Of a stretch of 64,000 nucleotides of DNA, positions 19,214-28,735 are shown in pieces. Both the position numbers and the translations under genes were made by a program. The notes beneath the pieces were generated by a model. The model saw only the letters and a program-made list of their open reading frames with translations, had not been told where the DNA came from and made no database searches. Source of the DNA: Acetobacter syzygii (lineage in GTDB: Bacteria; Pseudomonadota; Alphaproteobacteria; Acetobacterales; Acetobacteraceae); NCBI RefSeq assembly GCF_000964225.1, contig NZ_BAMZ01000014.1, positions 1-64,000 on the forward strand. The letters are read 5' to 3'. How positions within the stretch are numbered: position 1 is the stretch's first letter; each line of letters opens with the position of its first letter.

Positions 19214-20062
19214 ATGTCTCCTCTTATCTCTGGCGAACTTCTGCATATTTTTGCCAAGGACAACACAATCCGCTTTTTGGATACAACGCTCGCTCTGCCC
19301 GGAGAGACGTTTGACCCACGCGCCAGATTCCATGACTGCCATATTCCTGGCAGCCAGTACTTTGATATGGATGTTTTTTCCGATCCGCAGAGCAGCTTAC
19401 CCCATACTGTGCCGTCCCCCGCGCACTTTGCCGACCTATTTGGCAAACTCGGCATTACCCCGCAAACACACGTTGTTTTTTACGATCAGGGCAATACGGC
19501 ATCAGCCTGCAGGGCCTGGTGGATGGCAAAGTTGTTCGGACATGAAAAAGTACAGATCATTCACGGCGGTCTTGGCACATGGCAACAACAGGGGCTGCCG
19601 GTAGAGCAGGGAGCAAGCGCAACCTACACACCACAAACCTATCACCCCAAAACAGAATACTCCCGCATTGCCGGTCTGGGGGACATGCTGGAACATGTTC
19701 GGCTGCAAAACCGTCCCATACTGGATGCCCGTAGCGCTGAGCGCTTTTATGGCAAGGTTTCCGAACCACGTGCAGGCGTAAAATCCGGACACATACCGGG
19801 CTCACGGAATATTCCGTACAAAACCGTTCTGGACGAAAAAGGATTTTTCCGCCCCGCAACTGAGCTTGAGACCCTGTTTTTACACGCAGGCGTAACGGCG
19901 CAAACCCACCCTATTACAACGTGCGGCTCAGGTATGACGGCTGCAGTGCTAACAGTTGCACTCGAATTGGCGGGCTTTACCTCCAACGCATTGTACGATG
20001 GTTCTTGGGCTGAATGGGGCAGCACACCCAATACACCTATTGCAAATGGACAAAACCCATGA
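19214..20062 (+). CDS. sseA: 3-Mercaptopyruvate sulfurtransferase
   Basis: Tandem rhodanese protein (282 residues) moving sulfur from 3-mercaptopyruvate to thiol acceptors. The N-terminal inactive rhodanese domain is followed by a catalytic one with CGSGMTAAV; the CGSG(M/V)T loop is the MST type rather than the thiosulfate type CRKGVT. It also has the linker block ILDARSAERFYG...GHIPGSRNIPY. The TGA overlaps the metC ATG by four bases, linking it with cysteine/methionine sulfur metabolism. Confidence 0.92.
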   Translation: MSPLISGELLHIFAKDNTIRFLDTTLALPGETFDPRARFHDCHIPGSQYFDMDVFSDPQSSLPHTVPSPAHFADLFGKLGITPQTHVVFYDQGNTASACRAWWMAKLFGHEKVQIIHGGLGTWQQQGLPVEQGASATYTPQTYHPKTEYSRIAGLGDMLEHVRLQNRPILDARSAERFYGKVSEPRAGVKSGHIPGSRNIPYKTVLDEKGFFRPATELETLFLHAGVTAQTHPITTCGSGMTAAVLTVALELAGFTSNALYDGSWAEWGSTPNTPIANGQNP

Positions 20063-21270
20063 CTGAACGCACCAGTGTTGACATAGGTTGGCAAAAACTC
20101 GGTACGGCCCTGACCCATACAGGCCGCTCGGGTGTGCCTGCAGAGGGTTCCTACGTAAATCCTCCCCTGGAGCGGGGATCGACCGTTCTGTTCCCATCGC
20201 TGGAGAGCATGGCGCGCAAGGGTCAGGAGCGCTACAACCACGCCAGTATATATGGTGCAATGGGGTCTCCAACTCAACATGAGCTGGAAAAGCTGATCGC
20301 ACACATAGAAGGGGGAAAAGACTGCCAGATTGTCAGTTCCGGGCTGGCGGCATGTACAACCCCATTACTGGCTTTTTTAAAAGCAGGGGACCACTGCCTT
20401 CTGACCGATAGCGTTTATGGCCCCACACGGCGCTTTGCTGAGAATATGCTCCAACGCTTTGGCGTGGAAATTTCCTACTTCCCTCCCTGTGCCAGCATGG
20501 CAGAAGTAGAAGAATACGTGCGGCCCAATACCCGCATTATTTTTACCGAAAGCCCTGGCAGCCACACGTTTGAAGTGCAGGATATTCCAATGTTGGCCGA
20601 TGTGGCGCACAGGCATGGGGCGCTCCTGTTTTTGGATAATACGTGGGGCTTTGGTATTTTTGCGCCGTTTGAACACGGTGTGGATGTTTCCATTCAGGCT
20701 CTGACCAAATACCCATCGGGTCATTCGGACGTTATTGCCGGTGCCGTAACCGTGGCCGATCAGGCAAACTGGCGCATTCTCCGCGATGCTTCCATACAGC
20801 TTGGTCAGGTTGCCGGACCGGATGAATGCTGGCTTACGCTACGTGGCCTGCGCACCATGGGCGTACGGTTGGCGCATCAGGCGCGTTCTGCTTTACAAAT
20901 TGCAAACTGGTTACAAGACCGCCCAGAAGTAGCGCGGGTACTGCACCCGGCTCTTCCGGATTGTCCCGGCCATACTCTCTGGAAGCGGGATTTTACTGGA
21001 GCGGGCAGCCTGTTTGGGGTGGTTTTAAACACCACATATACCCAGCAAAATATGGAACGCATGATTAATGCCATGCGTCTGTTTGGCATCGGCGCGTCTT
21101 GGGGCGGGTACGAGAGTCTCGTGCTACCAACAACAGGCGGCATAACACGCGATTTTGGCGAAGAACAGCCAAATGACCCGGCATTTCGGCTACAGATCGG
21201 TCTGGAAAACGTTCAGGACCTGATTGCAGATCTGGAGCAGGCCTTTAACGCCCTCCACCACGCCCCCTAA
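20059..21270 (+). CDS. metC: Cystathionine beta-lyase
   Basis: PLP enzyme cleaving cystathionine to homocysteine, pyruvate and ammonia. The PLP lysine lies in SIQALTKYPSGHSDVIAG. The Cys/Met-metabolism family blocks YNHASIYGAMGSPTQHELE and SGLAACTTPLLAFLKAGDH are present, and the SWGGYESL motif near the C-terminus marks the MetC group. The start at 20059 is fixed by the ATGA overlap with sseA (403 residues). It converges on comM with only five bases between the stops. Confidence 0.93.
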   Translation: MTERTSVDIGWQKLGTALTHTGRSGVPAEGSYVNPPLERGSTVLFPSLESMARKGQERYNHASIYGAMGSPTQHELEKLIAHIEGGKDCQIVSSGLAACTTPLLAFLKAGDHCLLTDSVYGPTRRFAENMLQRFGVEISYFPPCASMAEVEEYVRPNTRIIFTESPGSHTFEVQDIPMLADVAHRHGALLFLDNTWGFGIFAPFEHGVDVSIQALTKYPSGHSDVIAGAVTVADQANWRILRDASIQLGQVAGPDECWLTLRGLRTMGVRLAHQARSALQIANWLQDRPEVARVLHPALPDCPGHTLWKRDFTGAGSLFGVVLNTTYTQQNMERMINAMRLFGIGASWGGYESLVLPTTGGITRDFGEEQPNDPAFRLQIGLENVQDLIADLEQAFNALHHAP

Positions 21271-21275
21271 CTCTT

Positions 21276-22769
21276 CTAGGGGTTGGAACGGGCACGGAAC
21301 GTGGCAGCCTCTGCGATATGCGGCGGCTCCACGTCCGCCGCTTCTGCCAGATCCGCAATGGTTCTGGCCACACGCAACAACCGCGTATAGCCGCGTGCAG
21401 AAAAACGAAAGCGCTCGGCAACAGTCTGCGCAAGATCCTGTGCCGCTGGAACAAGGCTTAAAACATCTAACGGTGCATCAGCATTCCTGTGCATACCCTG
21501 CCGATTCATCTGCCGTGCTCTGGCGTGCACCACCCGATGGGCAACAACTGCCGTGCTTTCGCCTCCATCCTGCGCCATATAACCCAAAGGTTCATAAGGC
21601 TGCATAGCAACATGCAGATCGATCCGGTCCAGAAGAGGGCCAGATAAACGCCCCAGATACTCCGCACCACAACGGGGCGCCTTGCTACATTCCCGCGTGG
21701 CATCCCCCATATAGCCGCATCGGCAGGGATTCATGGCGGCAATAAGCTGGAAGCGGGCAGGGTAGGTTACGTGCGCAGCCGCCCGTGCAATACTGACCTG
21801 CCCCGTCTCCAGTGGCTGTCGCAGCGCCTCTAATGCAGCGCGAGAAAATTCCGGCAGTTCATCCAAAAACAACACACCATGGTGCGCCAGACTGATCTCG
21901 CCGGGTTTTGCGCGGGCTCCCCCGCCAACCAGCGCTGGCAAACTTGCTGAATGGTGCGGGTCACGGCAGGGTGGGCGTCGGATAGGCCTGCCATCCTTGA
22001 GCAATCCGGCAGCACTATAAATGCGTGATACAGCCAGACTCTCTGCTGGCAACAGGTCTGGGAGCAACCCAACCAGCCGGGCTGCCAGCATGGACTTGCC
22101 TGCCCCAGGTGGCCCGGAGAGCAAAAGGGAATGCCCTCCAGCAGCAGCGATTTCCAGCGCTCGGCGTCCTGTTTCCATCCCCTTGATATCTGCCATATCA
22201 GGCTCGGGTTTATTGGAATCAACTGGAATACTGGAAAACACTGGAGAAGGAAGAATTTGCAACCCGGTAAAATGATTGATCAACGCCAGCAGATCGGGTG
22301 CAGCCAGAATGGAAATATCCCCTCCGCACAAGGCTTCCTCCCCTTGTGAAGCAGGGCAGATAATTCCCAAATCCATGGAAGCGGCTTCCAGCGAGGCAGA
22401 AAGCACACCAGAAACAGGGTTAAGCCGGCCATTGAGCGAAAGCTCACCTAGCGCCGCATACCGTCCAACTTCTTCAGCCGGAATCACGGCCATGGCGGCC
22501 AGTAGAGCCAATGCAATAGGGAGGTCAAAATGCGAGCCTTCCTTGGGAAGGTCAGCAGGTACAAGATTAACAAGAATACGCTTTGCAGGGAGCGCAAGCC
22601 CTATGGAAGTCAAAGCTGCACGGACGCGCTCTCGCGCTTCTGCCACAGCTTTGTCTGGCAACCCTACAACTAAAAATGCAGGCAAACCGGTGGATATTTG
22701 AACCTCGACCCATACGGGTCTGGCCTCTATCCCAGAAAATGCAAAGCTGCGGATGCGAGAATAAATCAT
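21276..22769 (-). CDS. comM: YifB/ComM family Mg chelatase-like AAA ATPase
   Basis: 497-residue ATPase related to ComM, a hexameric helicase that promotes branch migration during natural transformation. Domains: N-terminal LonC-like region (SFAFSGIEARPVWVEVQIS, GLPDKAVAEARERV), a central AAA module with Walker A LLSGPPGAGKSMLA and Walker B VLFLDELPEF, and a C-terminal helical domain with a cysteine cluster (CRCGYMGD...CSKAPRCG). The ATG at 22769 has GGAG at ideal distance; the GTG six bases earlier does not. Widely conserved also in non-competent species. Confidence 0.93.
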   Translation of the reverse strand: MIYSRIRSFAFSGIEARPVWVEVQISTGLPAFLVVGLPDKAVAEARERVRAALTSIGLALPAKRILVNLVPADLPKEGSHFDLPIALALLAAMAVIPAEEVGRYAALGELSLNGRLNPVSGVLSASLEAASMDLGIICPASQGEEALCGGDISILAAPDLLALINHFTGLQILPSPVFSSIPVDSNKPEPDMADIKGMETGRRALEIAAAGGHSLLLSGPPGAGKSMLAARLVGLLPDLLPAESLAVSRIYSAAGLLKDGRPIRRPPCRDPHHSASLPALVGGGARAKPGEISLAHHGVLFLDELPEFSRAALEALRQPLETGQVSIARAAAHVTYPARFQLIAAMNPCRCGYMGDATRECSKAPRCGAEYLGRLSGPLLDRIDLHVAMQPYEPLGYMAQDGGESTAVVAHRVVHARARQMNRQGMHRNADAPLDVLSLVPAAQDLAQTVAERFRFSARGYTRLLRVARTIADLAEAADVEPPHIAEAATFRARSNP

Positions 22770-22791
22770 TCCCACACTCCGCAGATCATAC

Positions 22792-24051
22792 TTAGCAACC
22801 TTTGTAAATCAGGCGGGCACGCACCGTACCATCCAGCTCACGCAGAGCCTTAAGCAGGCGATCATCCAGATCCGTGTTGCCTCCGGTATCCGCCTCAATC
22901 ACCACATACCCGATTTCTCCATCTGTCTGGAGGAACTGAGCTGTGACGTTGCAGGTTTCACGCAGGAAAATTTCATTCAACTTCATCATGACACCGGGGA
23001 TGTTATGATGAGCATGCATGAAGCGCGTACCACGCGGGCTTTGCGGCAACTGAACACCGGGGAAGTTGACGGCACCGAATGTGGACCCCACATCGGAATA
23101 TTCCACCAGCTTACGCGCGACCTCCACCCCAATGCGTTCCTGTGCTTCAGCCGTGGAACCACCAATATGAGGGGTCAGAATAACGTTATCCAGCCCCATG
23201 ATCGGTGTGGACAGCTTATCCGCCGGGCCTTTGGGCTCTTTGGGAAACACGTCAATGGCGGCCCCCAGCAGGTGACCACTCTTCAGTGCTTCTGCCAAAG
23301 CATCCAGATCAACAACATTGCCGCGGGCATTGTTGATAAGGAAGGAGCCTTTTTTCATCTTTTTGATCTGCTCGGCACCCATCAGGTTTGCCGTGGTCGG
23401 CAACTGGGGAACATGCAAGCTGACCACATCGCTCTGTGCCAGCAGATCATCCAGTGTGTCCACCGGCAGGGCATTGCCATGCCCCAGCTTGTCGATCACA
23501 TCGTAATAAGCGACCCGCATACCAAAGGCTTCCGCCAGCACGGAAAGCTGGGAACCAATGGAGCCATACCCCACAATACCCAACGTTTTGCCACGTACTT
23601 CCCAGCTATTGGCAGCCGATTTGGTCCATGCCCCCTGATGGCATTCAACCGAACGCGGAAAAATACGGCGCATGAGCATAACAATCTCCCCCATGACCAG
23701 TTCGGCCACAGAGCGCGTATTGCTATACGGTGCGTTAAAAACAGGAATCCCGTTCAGTCGGGCCGCTTCCAGATCAACCTGATTGGTGCCGATGCAGAAG
23801 CAACCAATAGCCATAAGACGGTCAGCGCCTTCAATGACTTCCTTGGTCAACTGTGTGCGGGAACGGATGCCCACAATGTGCACGCCTTCGAGCGCCTGTG
23901 TTAGCGCATCGCCTTCAAGAGCACCTTTGTGGCGGACGATATTTTCGTAACCGCAGGCTTTCAGAAGGGCGACGGCACTATCGTGAATACCCTCCAGCAG
24001 AAGAATACGGATCTTGTCCTTGGAGAGGGACAGGTGCGTGCTCGTGCTCAT
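22792..24051 (-). CDS. serA: D-3-phosphoglycerate dehydrogenase
   Basis: First enzyme of serine synthesis, NAD-dependent. 419 residues of the E. coli-like type: catalytic/NAD domains with LGIVGYGSIGSQLSVLAEA, NNARGNVVD and LTPHIGGSTAEAQ (Arg, Glu and His of the D-hydroxyacid dehydrogenase family). A C-terminal ACT domain (about residues 345-419, VMMKLNEIFLRETCNVTAQ) normally gives serine feedback inhibition. It is a single gene reading leftward; hisN follows 100 bases upstream in the same direction. Confidence 0.96.
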   Translation of the reverse strand: MSTSTHLSLSKDKIRILLLEGIHDSAVALLKACGYENIVRHKGALEGDALTQALEGVHIVGIRSRTQLTKEVIEGADRLMAIGCFCIGTNQVDLEAARLNGIPVFNAPYSNTRSVAELVMGEIVMLMRRIFPRSVECHQGAWTKSAANSWEVRGKTLGIVGYGSIGSQLSVLAEAFGMRVAYYDVIDKLGHGNALPVDTLDDLLAQSDVVSLHVPQLPTTANLMGAEQIKKMKKGSFLINNARGNVVDLDALAEALKSGHLLGAAIDVFPKEPKGPADKLSTPIMGLDNVILTPHIGGSTAEAQERIGVEVARKLVEYSDVGSTFGAVNFPGVQLPQSPRGTRFMHAHHNIPGVMMKLNEIFLRETCNVTAQFLQTDGEIGYVVIEADTGGNTDLDDRLLKALRELDGTVRARLIYKGC

Positions 24052-24153
24052 GTGGACTGACCATCGCTGTTGTACCGAAGCGCAGACCTATCGCAAAACC
24101 GGGTCAATGAATAGTCTGTGACCCAAATTTTGCCCAGTTTACGTGCAGAAACC

Positions 24154-24948
24154 TCATGAACACGCACGCAAAACCTTAACCGCTTCGCCATGCAAAGAGG
24201 CTGAACCAGCAGCCAGAACGGTACGGTCACCATTCATCCGCAACGCGGAACCATCCCATGCCGTCATAACACCACCGGCTCCCTGCACTATGGGAACCAG
24301 CGCACCCCAATCCCACGGATTCATATCGCACTCGGTAATCAGATCAATCTGACCGAGCGCCAGCAGACCGTAAGCATAACAATCGCCACCCCATGTCATA
24401 CGGCGAGCCTGCTGCTTGAGCGACTTCCAGCCCTCATGCGGGGCAAGTTCAAGCATTTCAGGAGAAGTGCAGGACATTTCCGCCTGACCCAGCAGCACGT
24501 TCTGCCGGGTTCTGGCTGTCCCGCCCAAAGAGGATGCAAACTGGGTTTCGCGCCCTTTTACACCTATCCAGCGTTCTCGCAGCACAGGCTGATCCAGCAC
24601 ACCAATAATCGGTTCCCCTTTGTAAAACAGGGCAATCAGAGTACCAAACAGAGGGCGTCCGGTTACAAACGCACGCGTGCCGTCTACCGGGTCCAACAAC
24701 CACTGGTAGTCTGCGCCTGCATTGTCTTGCCCAAACTCCTCCCCGAACACACCATGATCTGGCACGCGTTCGGCAAGTATGGCCCGCATAACGCGCTCAG
24801 CACTCCTATCTGCTACCGTAACGGGGCTTTCATCCTTTTTGCTCTGCACATCCACGCCCCGACGGAACCAGGGCCGCACAACGGTCCGCGCTGTATCTGC
24901 CAGCATGGTGGCAACATCCACAAAAAGATCAGTTGCATGAGGGCTCAC
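24154..24948 (-). CDS. hisN: Histidinol-phosphatase, inositol monophosphatase type
   Basis: 264-residue Mg2+-dependent phosphatase. Metal-binding motifs are GEEFG, WLLDPVDGTRAFVTGRP and PWDWGALVPIVQGAGG. The RAFVTGRP segment and N-terminal SPVTVADRSAERVMR place it with alphaproteobacterial HisN rather than SuhB. The start is a GTG with AGGAG upstream, overlapping the cytochrome gene stop (GTGA). Other inositol-phosphatase family roles cannot be excluded. A second, different family member lies at 39939-40739. Confidence 0.88.
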   Translation of the reverse strand: MSPHATDLFVDVATMLADTARTVVRPWFRRGVDVQSKKDESPVTVADRSAERVMRAILAERVPDHGVFGEEFGQDNAGADYQWLLDPVDGTRAFVTGRPLFGTLIALFYKGEPIIGVLDQPVLRERWIGVKGRETQFASSLGGTARTRQNVLLGQAEMSCTSPEMLELAPHEGWKSLKQQARRMTWGGDCYAYGLLALGQIDLITECDMNPWDWGALVPIVQGAGGVMTAWDGSALRMNGDRTVLAAGSASLHGEAVKVLRACS

Positions 24949-25460
24949 TGGGCCACTCCTGTTGTTGAGGTGGGGGAAGGTGTGCGTAATGTGTGCAAAA
25001 AAACAATGACATCGGCTCTATCCTGCACATCGGACAGACCTGCAAAAGACATCCGTGTGCCTGCAGCATAGCGGGCAGGGGACATAAGCCAGTCAGATAA
25101 TCCCTGATCATCCCAAACCTGCCCGGAATGCTGGCGCAGGGCCGCAGAATAGGCATAGCCGGGAAGGGAGGCAATATTCCGTCCGGTCACATCAACCAGC
25201 ACTGGACCCGCACTCTCGCCCCCAACAGCAAGGCTATGGCATTGCGCACAAATACGGCGCACCAACTGCCCACCATGCGCAGAGTTTGCGCGCGCCAAAA
25301 ATGGCGCAACAGGGACAGTCTGCACATTTGGCAAGCGAAAAACCGGGGTCACAGGGGCCGTATCAGGTACAATTGAGCGCGCAGCAATGAGCGCTCCTGC
25401 CATAACCGTCACACTCAGCAGGGCCGAAACTGCAACCCTGTTCAGGAATCTGCCATCCAT
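24945..25460 (-). CDS. Membrane-anchored class I cytochrome c
   Basis: 171-residue c-type cytochrome. An N-terminal hydrophobic anchor (VAVSALLSVTVMAGALIAARS) is followed by a spacer and a single haem site CAQCH, with family blocks AGPVLVDVTGRNIAS, YSAALRQHSGQVWDDQGLSDWLMSP, and the axial Met in AGTRMSFAGL. It resembles the cytochrome c556/c550-like electron carriers of alphaproteobacteria. It precedes hisN with a four-base overlap, an unusual pairing with no obvious functional link. Confidence 0.88.
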   Translation of the reverse strand: MDGRFLNRVAVSALLSVTVMAGALIAARSIVPDTAPVTPVFRLPNVQTVPVAPFLARANSAHGGQLVRRICAQCHSLAVGGESAGPVLVDVTGRNIASLPGYAYSAALRQHSGQVWDDQGLSDWLMSPARYAAGTRMSFAGLSDVQDRADVIVFLHTLRTPSPTSTTGVAQ

Positions 25461-25572
25461 CCCGCACTCTATGTCCTGTTTATCACTGGTTGCGTTTGCA
25501 TTGCAGCTTTTCTAGACTGCCCGGCGCTTTTCCTCGGCTATAAGCCGCGGTGTATTTTGGAGCAAGCCGATC

Positions 25573-26313
25573 ATGCCGCCCCTTGTTGTCATACCCGCCA
25601 GACTTGCCTCAACAAGGCTACCCGGCAAGCCTCTGGCCGACATTGCCGGGCGTCCGATGATCCTGCATGTACTCGATGCCGCACGCAAAGCCGATATTGG
25701 ACCGGTAGTGGTTGCCGCGGCAGAGACCGAAATATGCGATGCGGTGACCAGCAATGGTGGCACAGCAGTCTTGACCAATCCGGACCTGCCCTCTGGCTCC
25801 GACCGGGTTTGGCAAGCATTACAAACGCTGGACCCACAAGGTCGCTACGACACCATTATCAATTTGCAGGGTGATCTGCCTACGCTGGAGCCAAGCAGCT
25901 TGCATAGCGTGCTAACGGTTATGAGCAACCCTGCCTTTGACATAGGCACGCTTGTCGCCCCCATTACCTCGGAAGATGAAAAATCCGCTTCTTCCGTTGT
26001 TAAGGTTGCCTGCCATTTTGAGCCACAGGCTGAGCAGACTTCCGCACTTTATTTTTCTCGGCAACCCATTCCCTGGGGGGATGGTGCATTCTGGCATCAT
26101 ATTGGTATTTATGCATGGCGGCGCGCGGCACTTGCACGCTTTGTGCAGCTCCCACCTTCAGGGTTGGAAAAGCGTGAAAGTCTGGAACAGCTCCGTGCGT
26201 TAGAAAATGGTATGCGCATTGGTTGCGCACGTATTGCAATCGCTCCATTTGGGGTTGATACACCGTTGGATCTGGAACGGGCTCGCCGCCTGCTTGGAGC
26301 AAAAAGGCCATGA
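25573..26313 (+). CDS. kdsB: CMP-KDO synthetase
   Basis: 3-deoxy-manno-octulosonate cytidylyltransferase, which activates KDO with CTP for lipid A core assembly. The N-terminal IPARLASTRLPGKPLADIAGRP is the signature nucleotide-binding loop. LQGDLPTLEP, YFSRQPIPWG and the HIGIYAWRR block follow. GGAG precedes the ATG. The stop overlaps pheA, the usual alphaproteobacterial arrangement. Its product feeds the WaaA domain encoded at 42739. Confidence 0.96.
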   Translation: MPPLVVIPARLASTRLPGKPLADIAGRPMILHVLDAARKADIGPVVVAAAETEICDAVTSNGGTAVLTNPDLPSGSDRVWQALQTLDPQGRYDTIINLQGDLPTLEPSSLHSVLTVMSNPAFDIGTLVAPITSEDEKSASSVVKVACHFEPQAEQTSALYFSRQPIPWGDGAFWHHIGIYAWRRAALARFVQLPPSGLEKRESLEQLRALENGMRIGCARIAIAPFGVDTPLDLERARRLLGAKRP

Positions 26314-27206
26314 TGGACAAAGTTATCGCCTTTCAGGGGATGCACGGTGCCTACTCCGATATGGCATGCCGTGCAGCACGCCCGGGCTGGACAACTCTTC
26401 CATGCCACACCTTTGCCGATGCCATAGATGCCGTTCATGCGGGCAAGGCGGAGCAGGCCATGCTGGCGTGCGAGAACAGTCTGGCAGGGCGGGTACCGGA
26501 TATCCACTCGCTCCTCCCGGCAGCCGGACTGCACATTATTGGCGAACATTTCCAGCGCGTTGAACACTGCCTGCTGGTTGTACCCGGCACGCGCATGGAC
26601 CAGATCCGCCGGGTCCACACTCACCCGGTTGCCATGGCCCAGATCCGCAACCTGCTCAAAATACACAATCTGACCCCGGTTACGGAGTTTGATACCGCGG
26701 GAGCTGCGGAGCTTGTTGCCCTGTGGCAAAAACCTGAAGAAGCAGCCGTTGCTTCAGCGCTGGCGGCAGACCTCTATGGCTTGGAAATCCTGCAACGGAA
26801 TGTGGAGGATGCCTCCCACAACACAACGCGTTTTTATATTACGGCGCGCACCCCACAGGAACCCGCGCCACAAACGCCCCACGTCATGACCACTCTACTC
26901 TTTAGCGTTCAAAATACCCCCGGGGCCCTTTACAAAGTCCTTGGCGGTTTTGCCACGAACGGTGTGAACATGACACGCTTGGAAAGCTACATGTCCGGCG
27001 AAACATTTGCCGCCACACGCTTTTTGATGGATGTAGAAGGTCACCCACGCGATTCACGCCTTGGCAAAGCTTTGGCCGAACTTGAATTTTTCTCCAAAAA
27101 CGCCACAATTCTAGGCGTCTATAAACAATCGCCTTTCCGGCACAACGCACCCGCCCAAGAGCAGGACACACCACGCCCTGCTTCCGCTGATGCCATTCCA
27201 GGATAA
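26310..27206 (+). CDS. pheA: Prephenate dehydratase
   Basis: Monofunctional enzyme converting prephenate to phenylpyruvate for phenylalanine synthesis. The N-terminal PDT domain has IAFQGMHGAYSD, ACENSLAGRVPDIH and NTTRFYI (catalytic TRF). A C-terminal ACT domain starts at GALYKVLGGFATNGVNMT, with the alphaproteobacterial form LESYMSGETFAATRF in place of the ESRPS motif; it should mediate Phe inhibition. No chorismate mutase domain. Overlaps kdsB by four bases. Confidence 0.95.
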   Translation: MMDKVIAFQGMHGAYSDMACRAARPGWTTLPCHTFADAIDAVHAGKAEQAMLACENSLAGRVPDIHSLLPAAGLHIIGEHFQRVEHCLLVVPGTRMDQIRRVHTHPVAMAQIRNLLKIHNLTPVTEFDTAGAAELVALWQKPEEAAVASALAADLYGLEILQRNVEDASHNTTRFYITARTPQEPAPQTPHVMTTLLFSVQNTPGALYKVLGGFATNGVNMTRLESYMSGETFAATRFLMDVEGHPRDSRLGKALAELEFFSKNATILGVYKQSPFRHNAPAQEQDTPRPASADAIPG

Positions 27207-27217
27207 GTGACAGCCCT

Positions 27218-28108
27218 ATGTCTCATACTTTCTTCTCCGGCTCCATTACAGCTCTCATCACCCCGATGAACCGGGACGGCAGTCTGGACTTTGTCTCGTT
27301 TGAAAAACTGGTGGACTGGCAGATAAAAGAAGGCACGGCAGGGCTTTGCGCCGTAGGCACAACCGGGGAGAGTCCAACACTCTCACACACGGAACACCAC
27401 GCGGTTGTGGAACGCACCATTAAAATTGCTAACGGTCGGGTGCCTGTTATTGCGGGCGCTGGCTCCAACAGCACATCAGAAGCCATGGATCTCGCCCGTC
27501 ATGCCGAGCAGGCTGGGGCAGCAGCGGCACTTGTTGTGGCTCCGTACTACAACAAACCCACGCAGGAAGGTCTTTACAGGCATTTTATGGCTATAGCTGA
27601 TGCCGTTTCCATACCGGTTATCCTGTACAATATTCCCGGCCGGTCGATTATTGATATTAGCGTGGAAACGACCGCACGCCTGGCCAAACACGGCAATATT
27701 GTTGGTGTAAAGGATGCAACAGCCAACCTGTTCCGTCCCTTGCAGGTCCGGCGTGCTGTTGAAAAACCTTTTAACCAGCTTTCCGGTGAGGATGGGACTG
27801 CGGTTGCTTTTCTGGCCGCAGGCGGTGATGGCTGCATTAGTGTCACCTCCAATGTTGCACCCGCACTCTGCGCAGCCGTACAGGCTGCATGGAAAGCAGG
27901 GAACACGCAGGAAGCTATTGCCATTCAGGATCGGCTAACGCCTTTGCACGATACCCTGTTCTGCGAAAGTAATCCCGCACCAGCAAAATATGCAGCAAGC
28001 CTTTTGGGTCTTGCGGGGGAAACCTGCCGACTGCCACTAGCACCACTTTCTGACACATCACGCCAGAAAGTTCGGCAAGCTTTGGTTGATGTTGGGTTGC
28101 TGGGCTAA
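27218..28108 (+). CDS. dapA: 4-Hydroxy-tetrahydrodipicolinate synthase
   Basis: Condenses pyruvate with aspartate semialdehyde, the branch-point step toward diaminopimelate and lysine. 296 residues with GTTGESPTLSHTEH (pyruvate-binding Thr pair), YYNKPTQEGLY, ILYNIPGRS (Tyr of the catalytic triad) and the Schiff-base lysine in IVGVKDATANL. It lies between pheA and smpB; dapA-smpB adjacency is common in alphaproteobacteria. Confidence 0.97.
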   Translation: MSHTFFSGSITALITPMNRDGSLDFVSFEKLVDWQIKEGTAGLCAVGTTGESPTLSHTEHHAVVERTIKIANGRVPVIAGAGSNSTSEAMDLARHAEQAGAAAALVVAPYYNKPTQEGLYRHFMAIADAVSIPVILYNIPGRSIIDISVETTARLAKHGNIVGVKDATANLFRPLQVRRAVEKPFNQLSGEDGTAVAFLAAGGDGCISVTSNVAPALCAAVQAAWKAGNTQEAIAIQDRLTPLHDTLFCESNPAPAKYAASLLGLAGETCRLPLAPLSDTSRQKVRQALVDVGLLG

Positions 28109-28110
28109 TC

Positions 28111-28617
28111 ATGTCGGGCAAGTCTGGAAAATCCGGCAAAAGCACCATGATCTCGCACGGCATGGTCGCGCAAAACCGCAAAGCACGCTTTAATTATACG
28201 ATTAAGGAAACCATAGAAGCTGGTCTTGTGCTTAAAGGGCCAGAGGTCAAAAGCCTACGTCTGGGGCGCGCCACAATCGGCGAGGCCTTTGCGGGCGAAC
28301 GCAATGGCGAACTGTGGTTATTTAATAGCTACATTCCGGAATATCAGGGCGGGGTTCTTTCCCGCTTTGATTCCCGCGCCCCGCGTAAACTGCTGATGCA
28401 CCGTAAGCAGGCCCAAAAATTTATGGGTGCCATAGCAAAACAGGGCGCAACCCTTGTTCCGCTGGATATTCATTTTAATGACCGGGGGCTTGCCAAAGTA
28501 ACGCTTGGTTTGGGCGTTGGCAAAAAGAGTGTTGATAAACGGCAAACCGTAGCCGACCGTGACTGGCAACGTGATAAAGCGCGGCTGATCCGTAACAAAG
28601 GGAAGGGCGACTACTAG
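28111..28617 (+). CDS. smpB: tmRNA-binding protein SmpB
   Basis: Essential partner of tmRNA in rescue of stalled ribosomes. 168 residues: a short Gly/Ser/Lys-rich N-terminus, then VAQNRKARFNYTIKETIEAGLVL, GPEVKSLR, the Glu-rich LWLFNSYIPEY block and a basic C-terminal tail (RQTVADRDWQRDKARLIRNKG) that enters the ribosomal channel. The ATG is three bases from the dapA stop. The ssrA gene itself is not seen in the window. Confidence 0.97.
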   Translation: MSGKSGKSGKSTMISHGMVAQNRKARFNYTIKETIEAGLVLKGPEVKSLRLGRATIGEAFAGERNGELWLFNSYIPEYQGGVLSRFDSRAPRKLLMHRKQAQKFMGAIAKQGATLVPLDIHFNDRGLAKVTLGLGVGKKSVDKRQTVADRDWQRDKARLIRNKGKGDY

Positions 28618-28681
28618 CCCAACACCTGTTACCTGATGCGTTGACGACACAAACATCTGCCTCGGTTAAGCACCATAAAAA

Positions 28682-28709
28682 AAGCCTCGGTCTAAACCGA
28701 GGCTTTTTT
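28682..28709. terminator. Strong bidirectional terminator, smpB / cold-shock gene
   Basis: AAGCCTCGGT (28682-28691) and ACCGAGGCTT (28696-28705) form a perfect 10-bp stem with a 4-base loop. It is flanked by A7 on the left and T6 on the right, so it can stop both the smpB transcript and the convergent cold-shock transcript. Confidence 0.95.
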
Positions 28710-28735
28710 CGTATTTACCGCTAAAAAGCAGTGCC

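Noticed and set aside
26940-27010. PheA ACT domain lacks the ESRPS motif
   Set aside because: The LESY...TRF form is usual in alphaproteobacterial PheA, so it is not a defect.
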